A stretch of DNA of 64,000 nt from an uncultured Bacteroidota bacterium (GCA_903887415.1 CAISPO010000044.1:1-64000), one strand, 5' to 3'. Numbered from the stretch's first letter, positions 51,224 to 60,385 are shown. Notes: generated by a model from the letters alone, not told the origin. Translations and numbers: made by a program.

Positions 51224-53896
51224 ATGTATATACTCAGACACTCCCTTGCCATACTGGTACTATGTTTATTTGCACTGCCCATGTATGCCCAGCCGGCACC
51301 ACCGCCTGCGGGCAGTATTACCGGTAAGCTGGTGGACGCCAAAAACAACCCGGTATCTTATGCCACGGTAACCCTGCTGCGCCCGGACTCAACGGTGGCA
51401 AACGGTGACCTTTCTAAAGATGATGGTTCGTTCAGCATAGCTAATGTGCCGGTTGGTAATTACCGCCTCCGCATAGAATCGATAGGTGTGGCCACGAAGT
51501 TTGTGAATGTGCAGATCACCGCAGATGCGCCTGCCAAAAAGATGGGCAATATAAAGCTCACGGAAACAGAAAATACCTTGGGCACAGTAAGCATCGTAGG
51601 TGAAAAACCCATTATGGAGCTGAAGGTGGACAAGAAAGTGTTCAATGTAGAAAAGAACACCACTACCGCGGGGGGCAGCGCTACGGATGTGTTGCAGAAT
51701 GTGCCTTCGGTGTCGGTGGATGCAGACGGCAATGTGAGCCTGAGAGGGAAAAGCGATGTGACGATACTGATAGACGGAAAACCATCAACACTGCTGGGCA
51801 CGGATGTGGCATCGGCACTGCAGAGCTTGCCCGCTAACAGCATAGAAAGTGTGGAAGTAATAACTAATCCATCGGCGAAGTATGATGCACAAGGCACAAG
51901 CGGGATAATTAATATCATCACCAAAAAAGATGGCCGTTTTGGTATGAACGGCAATATTACATTAGGCGCCGGAACAGGCAATAAATATAACGGCAACTTT
52001 GGCATCAATGCGCGGAAAGGCAAGTGGAACGTATTCCTTAACAGCAGCTTCCGTATCAACAATACTTACAACAATGTAACTACTGACCGCAGCGATAAGG
52101 ATTCTACGATCACTTACGGGGTGGATTCTGTCAGGCACGCAGCCCAGCAATCTTACCATACCTATGAGCATGTGCCCCGCGTTTTCGACGGCTCTTTCAA
52201 CACACTTGGTGCCTCTTTCGACCCGGATAAATACAACTCCTTTACGCTGACAGAGAACGTAAATGCCATGGGTTTCTCGTTTAAGGATACCTCCAATTAT
52301 CACGTTTACGGCACTCCCGGGGAAGCAGGCACACCCAGCTTCGACCAGCAGCGCGACTCCTATTTCTCAGGCAGGCCTACGTCCCTTTCAACAGCGCTCG
52401 ACTACAAACATAAATTCAAAAAGAAAGATGAAGAGCTGAGTGTGGATGCTACTTATGCCACCACGCAATTCAAGCGCACGCAGGATTATACCACGCTGAT
52501 AGATACCGTGACAAATGGCGCTACCACAGCAAAGCCATACAACCCCATCATAGAGCATGCGCCGGGTTTTGGCACCAATAATACGCTCAATGTTTGGGCC
52601 GATTATACCGACCCCCTGACAAAAAACGGCAAACTGGGCCTGGGCTTTAAATCGCAGTTTTACTGGTTCAACAGCACGGTTAACCCAATAGTGGACTCTA
52701 CTGGCATTGACCCGTTGGGAACAAATAAGCATCTTGATTCCGCCCTTTTATCTATTTACAATTATACACAGCAAATACATGCAGGATATGTGAACTGGAA
52801 TGACCAGCTTGGTAAATTCAGCTATCAGGCGGGGCTGCGCGTGGAAGATGCTTCTTACAGCGGCACCGGGCAAACACCCAGGCCAGCGAACTATCATAAC
52901 GATTTCTTCGACTGGTTCCCTTCAGCATTCGTTTCTTACCAGCTGGCCAACCAGCAAAGTATTTATCTCAATTACAGCCGCCGCACCAACCGGCCCGGCT
53001 TTATGCAACTGCTGCCGTTTGTAGATTTGTCTAACCCCGGCACCGTGAACACTGGCAACCCGAAATTGGTTCCCGAATATATCAACAATGTAGAATTCAG
53101 CTACAGCAAGAGCGATAAAAGAGGCGATAACTATATTCTCAGCGCTTACTACAATTACACTCAGAACCTGATCGAAAAAGAGACGATCCCGCTTTCTGCG
53201 CTTCATCCTGGTGAACAGACTAACCAGTATGGCGTACCGGAAACCGACCTGTTTTCACAGCCGGTTAATATTGCATCCGGCACTACCTATGGCTTAGAGG
53301 GTACCGGCCATTTCCAGATAATACCGATTTGGGATGCAACGATTAACGCCAACTTTTTCGAGAACCAGTTAGTTGTCGGTGGCGATTCAATACAGCGGAA
53401 GTATCTGTCCAACAACAGCGGTTTTACCTGGTTTGGGAAAATAAATACCAACCTCAAGCTGCCGAAAAATTTCTCGTTTCAGGTAAATGCGAATTACGAG
53501 TCGCCCAAAGTGATCACACAAGGAACGCTGAAAGAAACTTACTGGGTGGATGTGGCGCTGAAGAAGAACTTCTGGAAAAACAAGGCTACACTTGTATTGA
53601 ACTGTTCAGACATTTTCAAAACACACGTTTTTGTGACCAATTACAACCTGCCTTATTATGATGAGACCATAAACCGTGTAAAAGAAACGCGGATAGGCAA
53701 TCTGCAGTTCACTTACCGTTTTGGCAAGCAGGACTTAGGTAAGGCCGGCGGGAAACAAAAACCCGCTGATGAGAAGCTGAAACCTGTGAAACCGACAGAT
53801 GAGGATCGGGAAAAGAACATGAAAGAGGGTGACGATAACGACCAGGGCGGTGGTGGCCCTCCGGGCGGCGGCAAAGGCGGCGGTAAGCAGCAGTAG
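51224..53896 (+). CDS. TonB-type outer-membrane beta-barrel protein with CarboxypepD_reg domain
   Basis: From ATG 51224 the 890-residue product has a signal peptide (MYILRHSLAILVLCLFALPMYAQ), a CarboxypepD_reg-like beta-sandwich (about 30-115: ITGKLVDAKNNPVSYATVTL), a plug domain (about 125-235: VLQNVPSVSVDADGNVSLRG, IEVITNPSAKYDAQGTSGIINI) and an OMP_b-brl_3 barrel with aromatic strands. The last 50 residues are low-complexity, Lys-rich then Gly/Pro-rich. There is no obvious TonB box. It is probably an outer-membrane transporter or receptor; the ligand is unknown. The open frame to 51197 begins with TTG and is not preferred. Confidence 0.88.
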   Translation: MYILRHSLAILVLCLFALPMYAQPAPPPAGSITGKLVDAKNNPVSYATVTLLRPDSTVANGDLSKDDGSFSIANVPVGNYRLRIESIGVATKFVNVQITADAPAKKMGNIKLTETENTLGTVSIVGEKPIMELKVDKKVFNVEKNTTTAGGSATDVLQNVPSVSVDADGNVSLRGKSDVTILIDGKPSTLLGTDVASALQSLPANSIESVEVITNPSAKYDAQGTSGIINIITKKDGRFGMNGNITLGAGTGNKYNGNFGINARKGKWNVFLNSSFRINNTYNNVTTDRSDKDSTITYGVDSVRHAAQQSYHTYEHVPRVFDGSFNTLGASFDPDKYNSFTLTENVNAMGFSFKDTSNYHVYGTPGEAGTPSFDQQRDSYFSGRPTSLSTALDYKHKFKKKDEELSVDATYATTQFKRTQDYTTLIDTVTNGATTAKPYNPIIEHAPGFGTNNTLNVWADYTDPLTKNGKLGLGFKSQFYWFNSTVNPIVDSTGIDPLGTNKHLDSALLSIYNYTQQIHAGYVNWNDQLGKFSYQAGLRVEDASYSGTGQTPRPANYHNDFFDWFPSAFVSYQLANQQSIYLNYSRRTNRPGFMQLLPFVDLSNPGTVNTGNPKLVPEYINNVEFSYSKSDKRGDNYILSAYYNYTQNLIEKETIPLSALHPGEQTNQYGVPETDLFSQPVNIASGTTYGLEGTGHFQIIPIWDATINANFFENQLVVGGDSIQRKYLSNNSGFTWFGKINTNLKLPKNFSFQVNANYESPKVITQGTLKETYWVDVALKKNFWKNKATLVLNCSDIFKTHVFVTNYNLPYYDETINRVKETRIGNLQFTYRFGKQDLGKAGGKQKPADEKLKPVKPTDEDREKNMKEGDDNDQGGGGPPGGGKGGGKQQ

Positions 53897-53933
53897 GCCG
53901 ATAATTTTAACAACTGGTGTTAAAAGCCGGTAC

Positions 53934-53941
53934 TATTTTTG
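53934..53941 (+). promoter_or_regulatory. -7 promoter box for the DUF4197 gene
   Basis: TATTTTTG fits TAnnTTTG, 23 nt before the ATG at 53965. Confidence 0.5.
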
Positions 53942-53964
53942 AACTGGTTAATAAAAATAGACTT

Positions 53965-54717
53965 ATGGCAATCAAAGGGTTATGGGCGCTAGCCGCGTTA
54001 TTGTGTATTTCAGTAACGAGCAGGGCGCAGTTTGGCAATCTTATAAAAGACGCCGAGAAGAAGGCGAGCGATATTGAAAACACCGGCGGCGGCAAAAAAG
54101 GCGGATCGCTAAGCCAGTCCGATATTTCAGCAGGCCTGAAGCAGGCGCTGCAGGTGGGCGCTAAAAATGCTACCGGCAAGGTATCCGTTGCCAACGGTTT
54201 CTTTGGAGATGCCTTGATAAAGGTGCTGATGCCGCCCGAGGCAAAGAAAGTGGAAAACACGCTCCGCGAAGTAGGCATGGGCCAGTATGTGGACGACGCA
54301 ATACTTTCTATGAATCGTGCAGCGGAGGATGCATCAGGTAAGGCATTGGACATATTTGTGAATGCCATAACCAGCATGTCGATACAGGATGCGCTGTCTA
54401 TTCTGAACGGGGGCGACGATGCTGCGACGCAATATCTGAAGGCAAAAACGTCAGCACAACTTACCGCCGCTTTCAAACCGGTTATTCAGCAGTCGTTGGA
54501 TAAAGTGAACGCCACCAAGTATTGGGCTACGGTATTCAATACCTATAACGAATTGCCGACTACTTTTAATAAAGTGAACCCAGATCTACCTGCTTATGTA
54601 ACGGAGCGGGCGCTGAATGGTGTGTTTGTTTATATAGCCAAGGAAGAAGCAAAAATACGTAAGGACCCTGCAGCACAGGTAACTGACTTGCTGAAGAAGG
54701 TGTTTGGAGGGAAATAA
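53965..54717 (+). CDS. DUF4197 secreted protein
   Basis: From ATG 53965 the 250-residue product has a signal peptide (MAIKGLWALAALLCISVTSRAQ), a short Gly/Lys-rich linker, and a DUF4197 domain (about 48-245): ISAGLKQALQVGAKNAT, FGDALIKVLMPPEAKKVE, ALSILNGGDDAATQYLKAKT. DUF4197 proteins are periplasmic or outer-membrane-associated helical proteins of unknown function. The preceding barrel gene is 68 bp upstream, but this gene has its own promoter box. Confidence 0.88.
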   Translation: MAIKGLWALAALLCISVTSRAQFGNLIKDAEKKASDIENTGGGKKGGSLSQSDISAGLKQALQVGAKNATGKVSVANGFFGDALIKVLMPPEAKKVENTLREVGMGQYVDDAILSMNRAAEDASGKALDIFVNAITSMSIQDALSILNGGDDAATQYLKAKTSAQLTAAFKPVIQQSLDKVNATKYWATVFNTYNELPTTFNKVNPDLPAYVTERALNGVFVYIAKEEAKIRKDPAAQVTDLLKKVFGGK

Positions 54718-54829
54718 TCGATAAGGATTTTTTGATTGGAGGATTTTAGGATGTATCATGCGTCTTAAAATCCTCTGATCATTTTATCCTGGTTCAGACA
54801 GTTTTTTTTACTTTTACTGAAACCGATAT

Positions 54830-55465
54830 ATGCATTTACCCCATACACTGCTTGTCAAATTGATTCTCTCTGTGCTGATTGGCGGGGTGATAGGCATTGA
54901 GCGGGAGATCAGGAGCAAGTCGGCGGGGTTTCGTACGATCATATTGATCTGCCTGGGCGCTACGCTGTTTACTATTTTTTCGAAAGTGCTTGGCTTCCCT
55001 AACAATATGGACCGAATTGCATCAAACATAGTGACCGGTATAGGTTTCCTTGGAGCAGGTGTCATTTTCCGAAGCAATAACCGGGTGAATGGAATAACTA
55101 CTGCTGCATCCATTTGGCTCTCAGCGGCACTGGGCATGGGCATAGGCTGCGACTATTACACCATTTCTATTGAAGGATGTGCGCTGGTAATGGCGGTGCT
55201 AGCCATTTTTTCCTTCATGGACAGATTCCTGGACCGGATAAACCAGGTACGCGAATATAAGATCACCTATCCCTATGAAGAGAGTATGGAACATAAATAT
55301 GAGGATGTGATCAACGAATTCAAGCTGACTATCAGGAGCAGGGCAAATGAGAAAATTGGCAACATCATTACCGGGTCATGGGTTGTAACAGGCAGCGAAA
55401 AGGAGCATCACCGGTTTATTGAGGTTGTTTTACATGACCCGGCTGTTACAGGTTTTAGTTACTGA
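54830..55465 (+). CDS. MgtC/SapB family membrane protein
   Basis: A 211-residue inner-membrane protein with four N-terminal helices carrying the MgtC signature: GGVIGIEREIRSKSAGFRT, IVTGIGFLGAGVIFR and GITTAASIWLSAALGMGIG. A soluble C-terminal domain of about 80 residues (EDVINEFKLTIRSRANEK) follows. MgtC proteins modulate ATP synthase or magnesium balance in pathogens; here the role is not known. It is the last backbone gene before the second integrative element. Confidence 0.9.
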   Translation: MHLPHTLLVKLILSVLIGGVIGIEREIRSKSAGFRTIILICLGATLFTIFSKVLGFPNNMDRIASNIVTGIGFLGAGVIFRSNNRVNGITTAASIWLSAALGMGIGCDYYTISIEGCALVMAVLAIFSFMDRFLDRINQVREYKITYPYEESMEHKYEDVINEFKLTIRSRANEKIGNIITGSWVVTGSEKEHHRFIEVVLHDPAVTGFSY

Positions 55466-55557
55466 GCTTTTCGCGCTGTCGGATGGTGAGAAAGATTTGA
55501 CAACTTTTAGAACGAAGTCAAAAAATCGAAACAGAAGTAATCCCACCTAAATACTCC

Positions 55558-55587
55558 TTAATAATCAAGCAGTTAGATTAAAACGAA
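55558..55587 (+). other. Possible attachment core upstream of the second integrase
   Basis: TTAATAATCAAGCAGTTA and the following bases match the sequence just after tRNA-Leu (8350-8379) at 25 of 30 positions. It lies about 170 bp before the integrase start, where a left att site is expected. Confidence 0.35.
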
Positions 55588-55756
55588 TTTAGTCTTAAAT
55601 AGACCCATTTAGGTCTGTTTATGTGTTTTTTGTTACTCCCTTGTTACCCGGCAATCTTCCAAAGGTTCACGAACATTCAGGAACCAAAGGTAAGCCTTTA
55701 TGTCGTTCTAATTTTAGTGCGATTAAGGGGATTGTCAAACATCAAAACAAAAATCA

Positions 55757-56905
55757 ATGGGAGTTTATTTAAGAGAAAAGAAGCTGGAGGCAGGGCAAGT
55801 ATCGTTTTATCTTGACATCTACCACAACAAAAAACGCTGGTACGAGTTTCTCGAAATCCGTATCAGCAAGAGCCGTCCATCGCAGCAGGATAAAGAAAAA
55901 AAGCGGCTGGCACAGGAGATAAGAGCCAAACGGGAAAATGAGTTAATAGTTCAGGACAATGGCCTCGTGGATAAAGTAAAGCGCAAAGCCGATTTTGTAC
56001 AATGGTTTGAGCAATATATGAAAGACAGAAACCTTAACTACAGCCACAACCGTTCTTCTTTGCTATATCTGCAACGGTATCTTAATGGGAAAGCTTTACC
56101 GTTTAACTCATTAACGCCCGAATGGATAAGAGAATTTACAAAATACCTGCTTACCAAAGTGAGTAATAATACATCGGGGGATTACCTCAGAAATATATCT
56201 ACAGCCCTTGAAGATGCGGTAAGACAGGAAATTATCTTAGTAAACCCTTTTCGCAAAATCCCACGTCACGAACGGTTAAGACACAAGCAGATATTCAGGA
56301 ACGCTTTTACGCTTGCTGATCTGCAACTATTGTTAGATACACCCTGCAAAATGGAGCCGCAATTCAAACAAGCCTACCTGTTTTCCTGTTTTACCGGGCT
56401 GAGATGGAGTGATGTAAATCCCCTGCGCTGGTCGGAAATAATCAGGAAAACAATAGACGGTAAAGAGGAATGGTTTATGTATTTCGAGCAGGAAAAGACG
56501 GAAGATATTGAGTATTTGCCAATATCAGAACAGGCGATTGCCATATTACAAGACCGGGAAAGGGAACAACTTGAAAATAACGAAAGTAGCCAGTATGTCT
56601 TTCCTCTTGCAAAGGATGACCCGGAGACCCGCAAATTAAGCAAGCTGATAAATTACTACCTGAAAAAGTGGGCAAAGGCGGCAGGGCTTGACCCGAAAAA
56701 AATGCACTTTCATAGCTCACGGCATACCTTCGCTACCAATGTGCTTGAAAACTGCCCTGACGGTGATTTGTGGACAGTATCCAAACTGCTTGGACACAAG
56801 AGCATACAGTCCACGCAGATTTACACCCATGTGAGGGACAACAAAAAGAAAGCAGCGGTAAAGGCATTGCCAATGTTGAAAGCAGCAAGCCCTGAGGCCG
56901 CCTGA
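55757..56905 (+). CDS. Tyrosine integrase of the second element
   Basis: A 382-residue site-specific recombinase: arm-binding domain (1-85, QVSFYLDIYHNKKRWYEFLEI), SAM-like domain (about 95-190) and catalytic domain. The catalytic residues are complete: Arg in SCFTGLRWSDV, HxxR in HSSRHTFAT, His in LLGHKS and Tyr in TQIYTHV. This contrasts with the serine-bearing integrase at 44110-45180. A hairpin terminator follows at 56931. It begins the second element; the far end lies beyond the window. Confidence 0.94.
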   Translation: MGVYLREKKLEAGQVSFYLDIYHNKKRWYEFLEIRISKSRPSQQDKEKKRLAQEIRAKRENELIVQDNGLVDKVKRKADFVQWFEQYMKDRNLNYSHNRSSLLYLQRYLNGKALPFNSLTPEWIREFTKYLLTKVSNNTSGDYLRNISTALEDAVRQEIILVNPFRKIPRHERLRHKQIFRNAFTLADLQLLLDTPCKMEPQFKQAYLFSCFTGLRWSDVNPLRWSEIIRKTIDGKEEWFMYFEQEKTEDIEYLPISEQAIAILQDREREQLENNESSQYVFPLAKDDPETRKLSKLINYYLKKWAKAAGLDPKKMHFHSSRHTFATNVLENCPDGDLWTVSKLLGHKSIQSTQIYTHVRDNKKKAAVKALPMLKAASPEAA

Positions 56906-56930
56906 AAAGGTCGAAGAAAACAATAGCCTA

Positions 56931-56962
56931 AAAGCGGTGAGCGAAAGTTCACCGCTTTTTTT
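56931..56962 (+). terminator. Hairpin after the integrase (module copy 1)
   Basis: AAAGCGGTGA (56931-56940) pairs with TCACCGCTTT (56949-56958), then a T-run. The arms are identical to those at 58707-58733. Confidence 0.75.
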
Positions 56963-56975
56963 AAAGCAAAAACAG

Positions 56976-57001
56976 ACGTTACAGTCGTCAAATAGCCGTC
57001 A
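56976..57001 (+). repeat. Triple CGTCA-type repeat, cluster 1
   Basis: ACGTTA, TCGTCA and CCGTCA start at 56976, 56985 and 56996, spaced 9 and 11 bp, just after the hairpin. The cluster precedes the 57099 gene by about 100 bp. Confidence 0.5.
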
Positions 57002-57098
57002 GAACAGCAGCAAATAAGAAAGAACTGAATATACAAGACGGAACACAACAACTCAGGACACGCCTGATAAAGCCAAAAACAAAGCATATTTTTGGGGC

Positions 57099-57986
57099 AT
57101 GGGAGAGAATAATTACAGCATAAATCTTAGAGACCTTTCGATATATGAAAGTCTCCTTTTTCCCGATTCATTTAAGGAGTATAGTGAGATGGCTGAATTT
57201 CTGCTTCGGAAAAAGAGTATGTTCATATTGGAAGATAATCTTATTGAGTTATATAGGGAAGAGCCGGAAGTAAAAGATCTTATGGAACTGGGTAATATTC
57301 CAATAGGCGCGATAACAGCGGCTTTTCCCAACAGGTTTGTACGGGAAGCCATACACCCCAAAACAGGTGGCGAAGAAGATGAAGGCGTATGGGGATGGAT
57401 GGATTTATGGAGCGATTATATTATTACCCAACACGATGAATTGTACGATCTTTTCTTTACCTACAAACTCCGTCAAACCGACCTGATGGAACTGGATAAT
57501 ATCCTGATTTTTTTTCTTGAAAACAATAGCGGCGATAATAAAACACAGTTTATCCGGTTCCTGAAATTAACCCTGCGGAAACACAGCAAAAAACTGCTGC
57601 AACCGGAACAAATTGATACAATCAACGAATGGATTACAGAGCAGGAAAAAGAACCTGCTTTATCGGGAACTATAGAACCAAAAATCAAAGGCAGGATAAA
57701 ACGGGAACGGGACGATAAAGTAACCCTGCTCAACCAGGAGCAAACAGCCCTTCTGATATATTGCCTTCGTAAAACTAAAGTGATTCTAATAGACGAGTTT
57801 CTGAATAACAAAGAAGCCGGAGTTGCATTTTCAATACTTACAGGCTATAGTGCCGACACCATCAGGCAGAACCTAAGCAAAACAGAACTGCATAAAACAG
57901 CAACCGCTAAAAATGTTGAGATGGTTGAAAAGGCACTCAAAGAAGTTCTGAAGTACATAGAAAAGCAGGTCAAACCAGAAGAATAG
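57099..57986 (+). CDS. Element hypothetical protein
   Basis: A 295-residue charged, helical protein. The C-terminal 80 residues (LNQEQTALLIYCLRKTKVI, FSILTGYSADTIRQNLSKTEL) form a domain often found in Bacteroidota element proteins near integrases, somewhat like RteC-type C-terminal regions. The resemblance is not strong enough to name a family. The gene sits between integrase and HTH genes, as the 43144 gene does in the other element, but the two sequences do not obviously match. Confidence 0.7.
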   Translation: MGENNYSINLRDLSIYESLLFPDSFKEYSEMAEFLLRKKSMFILEDNLIELYREEPEVKDLMELGNIPIGAITAAFPNRFVREAIHPKTGGEEDEGVWGWMDLWSDYIITQHDELYDLFFTYKLRQTDLMELDNILIFFLENNSGDNKTQFIRFLKLTLRKHSKKLLQPEQIDTINEWITEQEKEPALSGTIEPKIKGRIKRERDDKVTLLNQEQTALLIYCLRKTKVILIDEFLNNKEAGVAFSILTGYSADTIRQNLSKTELHKTATAKNVEMVEKALKEVLKYIEKQVKPEE

Positions 57987-58076
57987 AAGTCTCCTACCCT
58001 TCACGAACCTTCAAGTATCGAACAGAACCTAAAAAACGGTAACATCTTTGCTCCCGGAAACTAAAATCCGTGAGCA

Positions 58077-58412
58077 ATGAGTGTACAATTTTTAACGAAT
58101 ATTAATGAACAGGAATTCAGGGAATTCCTAAAGGATGCGCTAAAAGAAATTTTGGAAGGTAAGCTGGGCGCATTAAAAGAACAGCAACCCGAAATCCTTG
58201 ATGTAGAGCAAGCCGCCCGGCTGCTTAAAATGAAAATCACCACGCTGTACGAAAAAACATCCCGCAAGCTGATACCACATTTCAAAAAAGGAAACAAGCT
58301 CTATTTCCATCTTACCGAATTACAGCAGTGGATTAAAAAGGGGAAAGTAAAAACCTGCGAGGAAATAGCATGTGAGGCTATAACCTTTACGCTAAATAAA
58401 AGAGCCGCCTGA
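58077..58412 (+). CDS. Excisionase-like helix-turn-helix protein
   Basis: A 111-residue protein with an N-terminal helix and an Xis/MerR-type HTH (about residues 42-90): ILDVEQAARLLKMKITTLYEK and LIPHFKKGNKLYFHLTELQQW. It belongs to the helix_turn_helix_17 proteins beside Bacteroidota integrases that help excision or regulate the element. The start MSVQFLTNINEQEFREFLK is typical. Next comes a small acidic protein gene 44 bp away. Confidence 0.88.
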   Translation: MSVQFLTNINEQEFREFLKDALKEILEGKLGALKEQQPEILDVEQAARLLKMKITTLYEKTSRKLIPHFKKGNKLYFHLTELQQWIKKGKVKTCEEIACEAITFTLNKRAA

Positions 58413-58456
58413 ACAGCAATCTAACAAAAACAAGTTTACAATTAAAACCAGATAAA

Positions 58457-58684
58457 ATGAGAAAAGCAGAGTTTGCAGTACCATCCGAAGTGATGGCTGA
58501 ATTTGCCAATGAAATGGCAGAACGTGAATTGGACAACAAGGTTGTCGGTACGAGTGAGGATGATGAAATCCTTGTAGAAGTGACCTACGAGAAAGAAGAA
58601 ACGAAAAGTGTGGATGAGCTTGAAGCAATCCTGGACAATCTGCGTGAGCAGATTGAGGAAGAAGACGAAGAGGACGAGAACTAA
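58457..58684 (+). CDS. Small acidic element protein
   Basis: A 75-residue, strongly acidic protein (MRKAEFAVPSEVMAEFANEM, ending EEEDEEDEN) with a probable amphipathic helix in the second half. There is no known family. It lies between the HTH and ATPase genes on the same strand and ends just before a hairpin terminator. It could be a DNA mimic or partner of a neighbour, which is speculation. Confidence 0.6.
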   Translation: MRKAEFAVPSEVMAEFANEMAERELDNKVVGTSEDDEILVEVTYEKEETKSVDELEAILDNLREQIEEEDEEDEN

Positions 58685-58706
58685 GTAAATCAGGTACAGC
58701 AGCAAA

Positions 58707-58736
58707 AAAGCGGTGATAAAATTTCACCGCTTTTTT
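58707..58736 (+). terminator. Hairpin after the small acidic gene (module copy 2)
   Basis: AAAGCGGTGA (58707-58716) pairs with TCACCGCTTT (58724-58733) and is followed by TTTTTT. The stem is identical to the one at 56931-56958. Confidence 0.75.
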
Positions 58737-58752
58737 AAAGAGCAGAAAAGTG

Positions 58753-58777
58753 ACGTCAGAGACGTCATTAAACGTCA
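58753..58777 (+). repeat. Triple ACGTCA repeat, cluster 2
   Basis: ACGTCA occurs at 58753, 58762 and 58772 (spacing 9 and 10 bp), right after the hairpin and 23 bp before the ATPase ATG. Confidence 0.6.
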
Positions 58778-58799
58778 AGGGCAGTTTAAAAGAACGGAT

Positions 58800-60242
58800 A
58801 TGGAAGCAAGGAAATGTAAATATTGCAGTGGGGCAATCCCACCTGAAAAAAGAGCGGACACCAAATTTTGCAGCAACTCCTGCAAGGCAAATTATTGGGA
58901 AGAAAACAAGGACAAAAAACAAGTTCCTGAAGGGAAGGTCATACCTGAACGGGTATCGCTCAAAGTCCCCGAAAAGCCATTGGACGGGCTTCGTGGGGTT
59001 ATTGAAAATAAGCCCCAATCAGACGTCATAGCCGTCAAAGAGCCGTCTATCTGTATTGAAAACGAACAAATAACGCCAGTTGCAATAAAAAGAGAAACAC
59101 AGGCATACATGAATGCTATGGCAAAAAAGGGAAAGGCGGAATCAGAGTATCTGCGTACCCAAAACCTTTATGGTAGGTGTAAAAATTATTTGCAGGGATG
59201 GTTAAGTGAAAAGGACAAACTGAAATATACGCAACCCTTAAACCGTGTTGAGGCAATGAATGTTGATGCAATGGCTATACAGGCTAACTGTTCGGAAGAA
59301 GTTTGGGAATCTGACAATCGAAGCGAACGGCAAAAAGAAATGGAGAAAAAAATGGCTGTACTCAATGATTGTAAATACAAACTGGAGCAACGGCTGCCTT
59401 TTGCTAAGGAAAGATACGAAGCAGCCGAACTAAGTCTATCCTCTATTCCGCAGTATGAAACAGTGAAACAAAATTCAGGAATCTCAACCTTAAACTTTCT
59501 TAGAGAAACCGGACAGATAAAATTACAGCAGGAAGAACAGCAGCCGGAACAGGCAGTAGAAAAACAAGAGGATGAAAGAATAGGTGAAAACTATACGGCT
59601 ATTCAGACAAACAGCAAGCTGATAAGCAGCCGTGAACTTCTGGAGATGAATTACAAGTGTCTGAACTTTCAGGGAAGATGGATGGAATTTTTCGGGTTGC
59701 CTGCTGTTGTTTTTAATCTTGCCGTTCATGGCAAGCCGGGTGAAGGCAAATCCACTTTCTGCATACAGTTTGCAGATTACCTTGCCAAGAATTTTGGTCA
59801 GGTGGTTTACATCAGCGGGGAGGAAGGTTTTTCAAAAACGCTAAGAGATAAGGTTGTCAACAACAAAATTGATAACCCTTCCCTGTTCTTTGCCGATATA
59901 AACTCCTATGAAGAAATCAAAAATGAAATCGGAAATAATCAGTTCCATTTTATTTTCATAGACAGTTTAGACACCCTTCGTATTGATGCAACCCGCCTGC
60001 GTGAGCTTAGGGAGTATTATTCGCAATCGGCTTTCATAACTATTTCGCAGTCCACAAAGGATGGAAAAATGCGCGGTTCTCAGGAAATCACCCACGATAC
60101 CGATATTGCCGTAAAGGTTGAAGATGGTGTGGCTACTACTACGAAAAACAGGTTTCATCCAAGAGGTACAGAATTCCAGGTTTTTCCAACTGCCGGAAAA
60201 CCTGCTAATAAGATGATAGATGAACCGAGAAACTTGATATGA
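58800..60242 (+). CDS. Zinc-finger RecA-like ATPase (RepA/KaiC-like) of the element
   Basis: From ATG 58800 the 480-residue product has an N-terminal Cys4 zinc finger (CKYCSGAIPPEKRADTKFC and SNSC), a helical, Gln/Glu-rich middle and a RecA-fold ATPase domain (about 285-470). The latter has Walker A HGKPGEGKST, VVYISGEEGFSKTL and Walker B FIFIDSLDTL. It probably serves replication or mobilisation of the element, like RepA/RadA-type ATPases. The open frame upstream to 58713 starts inside a terminator hairpin and is rejected. A third CGTCA cluster lies inside the coding region (59023-59048). Confidence 0.8.
   Translation: MEARKCKYCSGAIPPEKRADTKFCSNSCKANYWEENKDKKQVPEGKVIPERVSLKVPEKPLDGLRGVIENKPQSDVIAVKEPSICIENEQITPVAIKRETQAYMNAMAKKGKAESEYLRTQNLYGRCKNYLQGWLSEKDKLKYTQPLNRVEAMNVDAMAIQANCSEEVWESDNRSERQKEMEKKMAVLNDCKYKLEQRLPFAKERYEAAELSLSSIPQYETVKQNSGISTLNFLRETGQIKLQQEEQQPEQAVEKQEDERIGENYTAIQTNSKLISSRELLEMNYKCLNFQGRWMEFFGLPAVVFNLAVHGKPGEGKSTFCIQFADYLAKNFGQVVYISGEEGFSKTLRDKVVNNKIDNPSLFFADINSYEEIKNEIGNNQFHFIFIDSLDTLRIDATRLRELREYYSQSAFITISQSTKDGKMRGSQEITHDTDIAVKVEDGVATTTKNRFHPRGTEFQVFPTAGKPANKMIDEPRNLI
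59023..59048 (+). repeat. Triple CGTCA-type repeat, cluster 3 (in CDS)
   Basis: ACGTCA, CCGTCA and CCGTCT start at 59023, 59032 and 59043 (spacing 9 and 11 bp), the same layout as clusters 1 and 2 but inside the ATPase gene and without a hairpin. Confidence 0.45.
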
Positions 60243-60305
60243 GTGGAATTGATTTAAATACTTTAAGGTCATTCCGGCTATACGCTTATAATGCTCGTGC
60301 ATAAG

Positions 60306-60337
60306 TTTTATACATGATGGGCTTGTCATGTATAAAA
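60306..60337. promoter_or_regulatory. Operator-like palindrome upstream of fic
   Basis: TTTTATACATGA (60306-60317) and TCATGTATAAAA (60326-60337) form a perfect 12-bp inverted repeat with an 8-bp spacer, over the expected -33 region. A further half-site TATACATGA lies at 60381-60389, across the start codon. Confidence 0.6.
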
Positions 60338-60345
60338 AATAGACT

Positions 60346-60353
60346 TATTTTTG
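60346..60353 (+). promoter_or_regulatory. -7 promoter box for fic
   Basis: TATTTTTG fits TAnnTTTG, between the palindrome and the half-site at the start codon. Confidence 0.55.
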
Positions 60354-60385
60354 CATGATAAAGAGGTCATTCATAAACATTATAC

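Noticed and set aside
8400-55587. A single huge element bounded by the two similar att-like sequences
   Set aside because: The interval contains essential genes such as tig, mutL, rplU and rpmA, so it cannot be one mobile element.
58713-58799. Upstream extension of the element ATPase
   Set aside because: The GTG lies inside an intrinsic terminator hairpin and the residues before the zinc finger are encoded by the CGTCA repeats.
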